A stretch of 64,000 nt of DNA, from contig NC_135120.1 of assembly GCF_050908995.1 (NCBI RefSeq), forward strand, positions 4,415,433 through 4,479,432, read 5' to 3'. The first letter of the stretch is position 1; every line of letters starts with the position of its first letter. This document shows positions 22,345 to 31,114 of the stretch, one piece after another. Made by a program: the position numbers and the translations under genes. The stretch comes from Andrena cerasifolii. Taxonomy: Eukaryota > Arthropoda > Insecta > Hymenoptera > Andrenidae. The notes under the pieces are model-generated. The model did no database searches. It was not told the origin of the DNA and saw nothing but the letters and a program-made list of their open reading frames with translations.

Positions 22345-22649
22345 TTCGGGTACGTCCTATTCTACAACTCGCGACAGAGATCCCCGAATACGCGCTCCTG
22401 GAGCGTGATGTTCAAAGCGCAACACTCCAAGAGCGCGCGCCAGATCCACAGGTTTGGAGCATCCGTTCCAAATTTGCAAGATTTCGCGCGGAGCGTGGCA
22501 TGTCCGCCGGGCGGACAGTTCAGTGAGACGCGCCACGCTACGTCAACTGCATCGCTGACATCGTGCATGTAAAAATGTCTTTGATAAAAACAGCGAAGAA
22601 CTCGCGCGATCGCTTGCGTCGTATTGTATGCATATTTTAAAGCAGAAGA

Positions 22650-22827
22650 GCAAGAACACAAAACAAGAATATGGGTTAAGAGATGCCGTGAACATAGAGA
22701 TCGCCACGGTCACATGCCCCTATTGAAAGATCTTTGACAGAACGACCCAGAAGATTTTAAAAATTATCTGCGAATGAACAATTCAACATTTAAATATATT
22801 TTGAATCTAATTCGTCCATATATATAG
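22650..22827 (+). pseudogene. N-terminal fragment of a second Harbinger transposase
   Basis: One frame reads RIWVKRCREHRDRHGHMPLL then, past a TGA, NDPEDFKNYLRMNNSTFKYI and LIRPYI. This is the conserved 'WV-R...LRM...F..LL..I.P.I' start of Harbinger transposases. It stops at TAG near 22827 and no DDE core follows. It is a fragment unrelated in position to the copy at 13972-15130. Confidence 0.6.
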
Positions 22828-22917
22828 AACCTCCATGGTAACCTCCTTGACCTATGTTTTGGCAACATAGATAATATATGTATCGAGCTATCCGACGAAG
22901 CCCTTCTGCCTTGAGAT

Positions 22918-24115
22918 TTGTATCATCCTGCCCTATGTACGCGCTTGTGCTCCCTTACAACTGTTGCACATTATGACCAAGCTGAATTGAGATACAATTA
23001 TGAGCTAGGTGATTATATCCCACTGTGTAACTTCTTAGGTATGATCGACTGGGATAGGTGCTTGCACAATCTTTCGATTGATGAATCCGTCGCGTTCTTA
23101 TATGAGCAACTGTACACAGCTATTGATTTATATGTACCGAAATACACTCTAAGGTTATCCTCGTCGGGATATCCTTCGTGGTACTCTCGCGAGTTAAGGA
23201 ACCTCGTTCGAACCTAAAAATTAGCTCACCGCACATATAAACAATCTAACGTACGTAGTGACTATGAAGCCTTCTCCCATCTTAGAGCAACATGTAGGCT
23301 ACTTTCTAGGGAATGTTACAGGAAATATTGTGAACGCACCTAAACTAACATTGCGAAAAACATTAAAACCTTCTGGAACTTTGTTCACAGTAAGGCTCAC
23401 GCGCGTGGTATCCCGACGACGGTAAAGTATGGTGACACTTCTGCGAACACCAGCGGACATACTGCTAACCTTTTTGCAAATTATTTCGAGTCAGTATATG
23501 CCACGCCTGCTGGTGCGGGCACCTGTAGTACCTGTAGTACTGACTCTCCGTTATACATTAGAAATATCTCCATAAATATTAGCAAGGTTTTTGACACGAT
23601 CACCAGCCTTAACACCAATAAAGGCCCTGGAGATGATGGCATTCCTCCTGTTGTTTTTAAAGCATCTAAATTTGTTATATCTCGTACACTATGGATAATC
23701 TTTAATCTATCTTTAAATGCAGGCTATTTTCTCCTGCGTTGGAAATCTAGCCATATAACGCCTATTCTTAAATCTGGTGACCCGTCAAATGTATGCAACT
23801 ATAGGCCGATCTCTATTCTAAATGTTATGTCTAAACTATTCGAGAGCATCATTACCTCTAGACTTTCCTCCTTAATCTCTAACCTCATATGTCATGAACA
23901 ACATGGCTTTACCTATGGGAGGTCAGTCGAAACCAACCTGAGCGTTTTCTGTAATTAGACTTCGTCAGCACTTAATGAGGGCTTTCAGGTTGACGCTATA
24001 TACACTGATTTCAACAAGGCATTTGATACCGTCGATCATAAAGTCCTTGTATTCAAACTGTCATCTACCGGCTTTCGTGATTCTATTTTAAATAGACATT
24101 GGTTTCTCAGAAGAA
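22918..24115 (+). pseudogene. Jockey-type LINE reverse transcriptase fragment
   Basis: Conceptual translation gives the end of the endonuclease/linker region (IDLYVPKYTLRL, YPSWYSRELRNL, YEAFSHLRATCR). RT motifs follow: NTNKGPGDDGIPPVVFK, HITPILKSGDPSNVCNYRPI, EQHGFTYGRSVETNL and DAIYTDFNKAFDTVDHK. The frame has stops near 23216, 23339 and 23956 and ends before the YxDD box. No 3' tail or poly(A) is attached. It is a dead, truncated non-LTR element. Confidence 0.8.
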
Positions 24116-24145
24116 TATGAGCTCCTCATTGACTGCTTGTCCGAT

Positions 24146-24559
24146 ATGACAATATCAGACGATGAAGAGGACCTTGCAGCTTTAGAACCTGCTGTACTTG
24201 CCCGCGCGGAACAGAAACGACAGAAATTAATTCAATCCAATATACGTAAAGACGACAATCGACTCCCGCACTGCACCGCGACTCTCCAAGTTTTTGATAA
24301 CCAGGAAGAGTTCGACGAATGGTACGGAGATGAGATTCCCGATCCGTCGACTTACGTTAAGACTTGGTTACTTGATGATTTTGTCAACGTTCCACAACGG
24401 CGAGTTGAGGACCCTTCAGCAGACATGGAGGTGGAGGCACTGCTAGATCGCGCCGCCGGGTCTGACTCTGGAAACACTGGGCTTCAGCCTAGTTCCTCTG
24501 TTCCGAGCCCTGTTGCGCTCGATATTCCTGTATACGACTATCCCTACGGTCAGATATGA
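24146..24559 (+). CDS. Unrecognised acidic 137-codon protein
   Basis: An open frame from ATG at 24146 to TGA at 24557-24559, immediately after the truncated LINE. It is acidic at the start (SDDEEDLAALEP), then has EQKRQKLIQSNIRKDDNR, an acidic Trp/Tyr-rich patch (EEFDEWYGDEIPDPSTYVKT) and a Ser/Pro-rich tail ending YDYPYGQI. There is no zinc finger, signal peptide or membrane segment. I do not recognise it. It may be the 5' ORF of another mobile element or an exon, and coding status is unproven. Confidence 0.35.
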   Translation: MTISDDEEDLAALEPAVLARAEQKRQKLIQSNIRKDDNRLPHCTATLQVFDNQEEFDEWYGDEIPDPSTYVKTWLLDDFVNVPQRRVEDPSADMEVEALLDRAAGSDSGNTGLQPSSSVPSPVALDIPVYDYPYGQI

Positions 24560-24896
24560 CCGGAGCTCTAACTGCCGTTAAAGTCTATTCGATAGTCTGC
24601 AGCCCGCGACGTCTTCGGCATATTTTTTAAATGTATAAAAGCACTCACACTTATAGACGTAGTAAATTTAATACATCATCGATAATGATAATAATATTAA
24701 TATTGTTGCACTGATATTATTTGTAATTTGCGGTTTTATTATATTTATATTATATCTGCACTTGTATTATGTTTGTACTTTGTGTGCAGTATTATTGTAA
24801 TAATATATATTATTAACATCGTTACAGCGCAAAATAATTTTAGGTGCAGCCATTACATTACTACGGTAAGAAAAAGAAAAGAAAAAAAAAACAAGC

Positions 24897-24973
24897 GCGC
24901 ACCAGGAATCGAACCGAAGACCTCCAGCACCGTAGCCAAACATCTTAATATCGCAGCTACAACCGTTGCTTGC
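24897..24973 (-). ncRNA. tRNA-like / SINE-head sequence with Pol III B box
   Basis: On the minus strand GGTTCGATTCC (B box) is preceded by a weak A-box-like TAGCTGCGATATTAAG and followed by a T-rich terminator just after the end (the A-run at 24880-24892 on +). The spacing resembles a tRNA or a tRNA-derived SINE head. The arms do not pair as a clean cloverleaf, so a functional tRNA is unlikely. Confidence 0.35.
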
Positions 24974-25889
24974 TAAGAATGTTTGCACAACTGAAATACT
25001 ACTGTCGCGCAAAACTTTGAACTCAAATTTCTCGAAAACGAAGGCCCACTGTACAAAAACCCTTTACGGTTTTGTAACACTAGGTGTGCACTACAATGTC
25101 CACCCAGTCTCATTCCAGAACCGATTGCATAACCTGTGCGATCTCCTTGTCAGACCTGCACTGCGCCGGGAACGCGCGATCATCGTTTATCACGTTGGAG
25201 ACTTTACACGTACAGTTTTGGAGCGCACGCCTGGAATGTACGCTTCAAAACTGTGAGAAAAACTGTTCACCTCAAGCTGGCTAATTAGTACTATCTAGAG
25301 CCCGGATGAAGGCGGAGCTGTTTTTATAAACCTAAAAGAGTTAATGAAAACTTGAAATACTAGGTAGCTTCATTTGAAGTTGTATAGTGGGATTACGGTG
25401 AAGAGTTTTCAAAGAGTATTTATGTCACAAATAAGCTGAGACTAGACACATTCGAAATACATAAGGTACAAACATAAAAAAATCTAGAGGAATTCAGAAA
25501 AAAATCGACAATATGGTACGAATATTGACACGTTTCCCGTTAGAATAGGAAAGGTCAACATCAGATCAATTTTTCTTTGCAATTAACATGAATATGACAT
25601 ATTTGTCATATAGGTTAGATACACTGGTCCATTGACTATCAGGATACAGTGATGGATACACAAAAAATACAACTTTCATTTTAAGACTTTTTTCCTCTCC
25701 AGCCCCACTGTGCGGCGGTCCTTTGTCTCGAACCTTTACGTCTTTGTTAGACACACAGAGGTGTGGTGTTTTGGCGAGGTGCTCACATCACGAAGTCAGT
25801 TGTGCTGGGAGTTCTCGTCGCGATAAGGCTGCAGAATCTCTCGTGCAACCGATTCGTTCACGCGTGCATCGAAAATTTGAAGCGATCTA
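24974..25889. other. No gene recognised
   Basis: Unique-looking sequence without a convincing ORF or repeat end, running up to the inverted-repeat transposon at 25890. Confidence 0.4.
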
Positions 25890-26788
25890 CAGTGGTTCGA
25901 GTATACTACATGCTAGCTGGACAAAATTATTTCTTCGCGGTATTGGGTTTATATGGGGTTCAAATTGTTAGAAAACAAGCCTGATTCATATCACAGTTTA
26001 TTATGTCACTAAAAATATTAAGAGAATAAGAATATAACTAATTCGATAAAGGAAAAGAAACCAAAACGAGAGTATTATAGTTTAACTATAACTATAAGTG
26101 TGCCAAATAACTATTAATTTCTTTTTACTTGCAATACACGCTAATCTTATTCACTACTTGAATCATCCGAAGAACAATCAGTAGAATATGCTGATATCTC
26201 ATCATCAAGCAGAATGGTGCTAGCAACTTCTCTTTGCAGAGCAGTTTGAGTGGAATTATTTGTCAACATCTCAATTATTTCTGGGGTTAGTCAGCTGAGA
26301 TTTTTTGGGGGCACTTACGTATAGAGTCTGAAATATAACAACTGTGCTACCTCTCCTACCGAGTGTCGCACTCGAAAACAATTCACAAAACATAGTTTTC
26401 GAAATTTTTACAGATCTCTCACTTGATTTAAAAAAAACTAGAAAGTCTCTACTTTCCGTACATTCAACCTTTGTTGCGTGGAACGCCGTGGAACATATAG
26501 CAAAACACTGTTTTAATAGTGATGCAGAGAAAACTGATTGCAAAAACCAGGTTTTAAACTTAAAAACTCAGAAATTACAGGAATAGACATAATGTTACAA
26601 CTGGTAATTATAGTTAAAATACAATACTGTCGTTTTGTTCTTTTTAAAGTAGTCATATTTTTATTTTATTGATATGTTTAGTAAAATAATAAACTGTGAT
26701 ACGCGTGAGGTTTGTTTCCTAACAATTTGAACCCCCTCGAAACTGAATACCGCGAAAAAATAATTTTGTCCAGCTAGCATCATATAGT

Positions 26789-28054
26789 TGTTACGAGCCG
26801 GGGCTGCGGCAACGCGAGAGGCCGGCGAGAAGGGTATTTCCCAAGGAATATGGTTAACGAATTTGTTAGTAAGGTGCGCGGACGAACCTGATGCGAAATC
26901 AGGGAGCCGCTTGGATTATTGACGGCGAGGACGAACCTGATGCGAAATCAGGGAGCCTCTAGGAATGGAGTCAAGCGCGGACGAACCTGATTTGAAATCA
27001 GGGAGCCGCAGGAGGGTGAAACGTCGTGAACGAACCCGATGCGAAATCGGGGTGTCACTAGGATGATGTTCACAGACGAACTCGACGCGAAGTCGAGGAG
27101 CTGTTAGGAGGTTGGATTATTCACAGACGAACCTGGTGCGAAACCAGGGAGCTGTTCGGAGGTTGGTAGACTTACAGACGAACCTGGTGCGAAACCAGGG
27201 AGCTGTAGGATACGGACGAACCTGATGCGAAATCAGGGAGCCGTAGGAGGGTTAAACGTGGACGAACCCGATGCGAAATCGGGGAGCCACTAGGTTGGTA
27301 AAATTCCTTTATTTGGATGAAAGGTTGCAAACTAACCTGATGCTAGATCAGGGAGTCGCGGGAAATGTTATTAATGCCTCGTAACTCTTAATTTTTATTT
27401 GATACAACTCGAGCGGTAAAGTTGTATCAGTGGGTGAGCGCTACTAAGTTTATAAGGATCGCTGGGTAAAAGATGGGTTTTAACGAATCAACTCGATTTA
27501 GAAGTGAACACCATTCGTGTATTCAAGATTAGTTGGTACAAATGTGAATGTCGCGGGAAAATAGTGTAATAAATGTGTGAAAATTACCACTAATTTGCTC
27601 GGTGTTGACGCACTGGCGATGCGGGGCGTACGAGCGGCTATAACAAAGTGCCCAATAGAATGTAAACCGAACTCGCGGATTCTATGGGGTCAACTATGAT
27701 TCCGACGGAGACTTTAGCTCGATCTTACTGAATTCAACCGACTCGGTACGAGCGTGACACAACGTTACTCTACGCGTAACTGTACTGCTTTTAACCGCAG
27801 AGGGTAGAAACCAAAGGGTTTATATAGTCCCAAAAATGAGTGGGGATGCATTTGAAATTTCCATATAAGGAAATTCTTCGGGGTCGTCGTTGTGTCACTC
27901 CCGTTCCCATGGTCGTGATCCAGATGGTCGAGATCATGACCCCCCTTAGTGGTATGTGATAAGCAAAAGGATTTTTAGGGCGTTTTCCCTTCGTAGACGC
28001 GAGCTCGAAAAGTGGTTGAGAGCGGCGTATGGGGAAAAATCCACATACGTAACA
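26789..28054 (-). repeat. 3' LTR of element B
   Basis: In element orientation it runs from 28054 (U3) to 26789 (U5 end). A TATA box (TATATAAA, plus-strand complement near 27829-27838) marks the U3 promoter. AATAAA signals follow near 27309 and 27403 on the minus strand. The ten-unit hairpin array lies downstream, in the transcribed R/U5 part. It is nearly identical to 36700-37964. Confidence 0.9.
26878..27360 (-). repeat. Array of ten two-stem hairpins with compensatory changes (3' LTR copy)
   Basis: Each unit has an outer 4-5-bp stem, the strand ACGAA, an inner 6-bp stem around GCGAA, then GAG and the outer complement (plus-strand view). Inner stems vary as pairs: CCTGAT/ATCAGG, CCCGAT/ATCGGG, CTCGAC/GTCGAG and CCTGGT/ACCAGG. 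Outer stems also vary as pairs: GCGG/CCGC, GAGG/CCTC, GTGA/TCAC, ACAG/CTGT, ACGG/CCGT and GTGG/CCAC. Loop and internal-loop words are conserved. In the element's RNA sense the loop is UUCGC. The array lies in the transcribed leader, so an RNA role is plausible, for example packaging, translation or nuclear export. A DNA-protein role such as an insulator is an alternative. Confidence 0.85.
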
Positions 28055-28064
28055 TCTCCCCCCG
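28055..28064 (-). other. Polypurine tract of element B
   Basis: On the minus strand CGGGGGGAGA directly abuts the LTR start TGTTACG. This is the expected plus-strand primer site for reverse transcription. Confidence 0.8.
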
Positions 28065-28213
28065 TAGACAAAACATCGCGATTCTCGCGATGCTTTTCAA
28101 AAGAAGGAAAAACGCCCCACAAATCCTTTTGTAAACAAGAGTGTGAGAAAGAATTGTCGGGTGTAGTGTAATGTAATGTGTACTTATCGCTAGGTGTTGC
28201 GGGGTGTAAAAGT

Positions 28214-28811
28214 TTAGTCGTCGCTGGGTATCACGTAGCCCAGCTCCAGCCAGTGGTCAACGACGTCTAGTGGAGGTTGTCCGGGTAGCCGGTCGAGCGT
28301 CAGCGTGGCCGTGAAGCCGTCCAGTGTTGACTGTATGTTGGCGAGGAGGCCCTTCCTTCTCGCCATTACCATCTCTGCGATCCGCGTCGTCCTCTGGAGC
28401 GGTCGGCGGGAACGTAACTTAACGCCCCTCAGACGGATCCTCACTGTCTGCCAGGGGAGGGCATGGAACCGCGGTGGCAAGGATCGCAATTCCGCGACAG
28501 GGCAGTCCATCGTGATCCCATAATCGCCAAAGAAGATGCTGCAGAATGGTCCCATTTACTGCGGTGACCTCGCCGCGAAGCCACCCCTTCCTGGGAGACT
28601 TTACAGTTACGAGTCGTCCTGGCCTGATGCTGGACATTGTTGGCAGGCATAGATGTTGTTTCGACATCATGTGTACGTTTAATTCGCGTATCATGACCTT
28701 CGCTGCCTCGCCGTACGTATCCAGGGCGACCCAGAACAGGGTGGGGTCCTCCACGCACATGACCAGGCAGCGGGAAGTGTTGCCGAGGTCACGCGCTGAG
28801 ATGGTCCTCAT
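28214..28811 (-). pseudogene. Extended Tudor-domain protein of element B, in two overlapping frames
   Basis: The upstream frame (28811-28419, ATG start) has the SN-like first half of an extended Tudor domain (CVEDPTLFWVALDTYGEAAK, then IRELNVHM) and enters the Tudor barrel (IRPGRLVTVKSPRKGWLRGE). The barrel continues one base shifted (+1) in 28555-28214, with IFFGDYGITMDCPVAELRSL, PPRFHALPWQTV and IRLRGVKL, ending VIPSDD. This is the canonical 'W-RG-V...F-DYG...LR-LP..F..LP.Q' order, and the aromatic/Asp box FGDYG is kept. Tudor domains are known to bind symmetrically dimethylated arginines of PIWI proteins. It lies between env and the 3' LTR. Whether the frame change is decay, assembly error or programmed shifting is open, so I label it broken with caution. 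Confidence 0.7.
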
Positions 28812-29139
28812 GTCTGCGTTTTTTCGTGACGATCTGTTCGCCTGGTGTCCAATTACGAATGTTGTCGTCGGTTATTTCCCGGAGCACCAAACAGTCCGGG
28901 ATGCAGCGATGGGGTTTAATGTCGGTTTTTTGGACGCCCACCGACTTGACACTGGTCTTCCGAGTCAAAGAGCTTCGGCCCCTCTTGACAATTCCTCCCG
29001 TGCTGCGGTTATACGGCCTTGGTGTGAGTGTAGTACCCACTCGGGATGAAGTTTCCCAAGATCCGTGATGTCCTGTTTGTACTGCTATGGTCCTTGTTCC
29101 CTCGTCTAGCGTGGTCTGTGTAGCGATGCTCTTAGACAT
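28789..29139 (-). CDS. Basic N-terminal ORF upstream of the Tudor frame, with TQT-like motifs
   Basis: A 116-codon frame from ATG at 29139, 134 bp after the end of env. It overlaps the Tudor-domain frame by 23 bp, with the second ATG in the +1 frame inside the overlap. It has repeated short motifs SIATQT, TIAVQT and SVGVQK, the first resembling the TQT dynein-light-chain (LC8) binding motif. The middle is Arg/Ser/Thr-rich and the end is basic (VTKKRRHEDHLSA). No known domain. It may be the disordered N-terminal part of the Tudor protein joined by frameshifting, or a separate small protein with the Tudor frame started by reinitiation. Confidence 0.5.
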   Translation of the reverse strand: MSKSIATQTTLDEGTRTIAVQTGHHGSWETSSRVGTTLTPRPYNRSTGGIVKRGRSSLTRKTSVKSVGVQKTDIKPHRCIPDCLVLREITDDNIRNWTPGEQIVTKKRRHEDHLSA

Positions 29140-29272
29140 GTAGAAGCAGGAGTTGTGCTGAGTTAAGGGGCCTGATGCCCTGCTTTTATAGGGAAGAAAC
29201 CCTTATCGCGCCCCCACCCTGAAACTATACGTGTCCCAGAGGAGGGATTCTCGTGGGAGTGGTTTCATCCCT

Positions 29273-31114
29273 TTAGAAAACTGTGGCGCACGGACTGTGA
29301 GTTTCGGATGTGCTTGGTATATTTATTGTTACTTCTTGGTTTTCTTTGGGAGACTCTGTTTTATTGTTGAGTTGACGAAGTTTGCATTTCATGACCAATA
29401 TCGTGTTTACTATGATCAGAATTACTATTATGCCCCCAATGGAAGAAGAGGTTGAGACCTGTACCTGCCGAATGGATGTTTGGTAGGTGGCAAAATTCCT
29501 GGCTCGTTGTTCTATTTCCGTAAGTGATAATGCTGTTGGAAGATCCTCCCATTTTGTGGGTTTCTGCTCGTTCATTTTCAATACTTTGAAATGATGTTCG
29601 GTGACTTCTGGTATAATTACTGATAAATTGTAAGATTTAGAGGGATAATATTCAATGTTTTGTGAGGTATTGATGGTTTCCAATGATTTTAATTGTACCG
29701 AGTCTATTGTTGCTTGGCAACCGGGTTGTAGTTTAAGGATTCCAATGGTAGCGATATTTTGCGTTATAGGTTTCTTTCCTTTGCAATAAATTTGTGCCTT
29801 TTTATTTTCAGGCATGAAGTAAAGCCATGTAGCTGGTACATTTAAAGTCTGCCAGTACGGTTTTACTTGTGCGGTCAATTTAATGGTACAGGTGTTCCAA
29901 TTTATCGAAGTGGGGTTTAATAACAGAGTAGATTCACAAGTTGGTTGTCGATCTGCTTGGTATACTGGTAGGGTAGTTGGGCCCAAAAATTGATTGTGGT
30001 GAAACCGGCAAATCTTCAAGTATTCTTCCGTTGGGGAAAAATATTGTTGCTCGTCTGATGAGACTGCAATGTACTGGGTTTGCGGCTGGATATACGAAAC
30101 TACCCTTTTTGTTCCAAGGTTATGTGTCGATGGACATGGGTATATTTTATATAAGCTGTACGTTTTTTGCTCTAAAAGAGGTATGGTGAGTTCGAAAAGT
30201 ATCCTTCCTCTGGTGAAAATTACATTTAAATTTGTTATTTTTTCAATTTGTTCCATAAGTAATTCTTCGGATGTTAAGGGAAATTCATAAACAAGTGTTT
30301 CCTTAATTTTTTGAGCTGATCTCAATAATTGTTCTGGCGACAGAATAGCAGGGTGTAAAATGCCTTGTTTCGCTAACAATATTGCATCTATTAGCAACAG
30401 TAGGTTGGTGCTATAATCGTCTAACCCTCTTTCTATTTCGATTACAGAGTCCCTGATGGATGCTTCGAAACGTAATCTGCTAATGTCTGACTGTGTCTCT
30501 TGTAATGCTTCGGAGTGTATGACCATCGTTTTCGTCAGTTGCGATACAATTTGAGTTAAATTAACTAACCTTGCATGTGCGAGTGAAAATTCTCCTTTTA
30601 TAATATGCGTTTGTTTAGCTATTATTTCGGTAATTTCGCGTTGATCCTTATAAACTTTGTTTAATTCGCGGTTGTAGTATTCTGCATCTTCTTGTGATAA
30701 AGTTCCAAATAATGTTTTGCTGAGAGTGCCGATGAATCCAAAAGGTACGCTGCGCCGTGGGGATGGTTTTTTAAAATGTGGGGTATCACCTATTGCAGTG
30801 CGTATCAGATTGCTGTAATGCACGGTGTTTTCTTCTTTCTTGATTAACCGAGGTCCCAATTCCTTGCTGAGGCAGTTGATGGAATCGTGGCGATTACAGA
30901 GTTGATTCATCGATGAAATGTAATGCTTCACATGCGGAGCATAGCTGAGGTACCGAGTAACATCTAGAGAGGTGACTAGGCGCCATTGTGATTGGAAGGT
31001 CCTTATATCAGGTAATTTTTCATAGAAGAGTCCGGTGTCTCCTTCGAGTGGTGTTATGATTTGATCGTCGCTAATGACAGCGAGTGGCAACAGGAGCAAA
31101 TATGCGAAGATCAT
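29273..31114 (-). CDS. env: Envelope glycoprotein of element B (errantivirus/baculovirus-F type)
   Basis: A 613-codon open frame whose ATG overlaps the pol stop by 4 nt (31111-31114). Visible parts are an N-terminal signal peptide (FAYLLLLPLAVIS) and a dibasic site (PSPRR, residues 117-121) followed by a glycine/hydrophobic stretch (VPFGFIGTLSKTLFGTL) like the fusion peptide of insect errantivirus and baculovirus F proteins. A long helical ectodomain (about 165-300), several Cys and N-glycosylation sites, and one transmembrane segment (GGIIVILIIVNTILVM, about 556-575) with a 37-residue tail follow. No stop or frameshift is seen. The family mediates membrane fusion. An intact frame implies possible infectivity between cells, which is inference. 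Confidence 0.85.
   Translation of the reverse strand: MIFAYLLLLPLAVISDDQIITPLEGDTGLFYEKLPDIRTFQSQWRLVTSLDVTRYLSYAPHVKHYISSMNQLCNRHDSINCLSKELGPRLIKKEENTVHYSNLIRTAIGDTPHFKKPSPRRSVPFGFIGTLSKTLFGTLSQEDAEYYNRELNKVYKDQREITEIIAKQTHIIKGEFSLAHARLVNLTQIVSQLTKTMVIHSEALQETQSDISRLRFEASIRDSVIEIERGLDDYSTNLLLLIDAILLAKQGILHPAILSPEQLLRSAQKIKETLVYEFPLTSEELLMEQIEKITNLNVIFTRGRILFELTIPLLEQKTYSLYKIYPCPSTHNLGTKRVVSYIQPQTQYIAVSSDEQQYFSPTEEYLKICRFHHNQFLGPTTLPVYQADRQPTCESTLLLNPTSINWNTCTIKLTAQVKPYWQTLNVPATWLYFMPENKKAQIYCKGKKPITQNIATIGILKLQPGCQATIDSVQLKSLETINTSQNIEYYPSKSYNLSVIIPEVTEHHFKVLKMNEQKPTKWEDLPTALSLTEIEQRARNFATYQTSIRQVQVSTSSSIGGIIVILIIVNTILVMKCKLRQLNNKTESPKENQEVTINIPSTSETHSPCATVF

Noticed and set aside
26878..27360. 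CRISPR-like array
   Set aside because: The spaced repeats are imperfect, paired with compensatory changes, and lie within both LTRs of a eukaryotic retroelement. They are hairpin units, not CRISPR repeats.
28546..29068. Plus-strand ORFs of 167 and 80 codons
   Set aside because: Antisense to the Tudor-domain and upstream frames, with no family features. The minus strand carries the recognisable domain.
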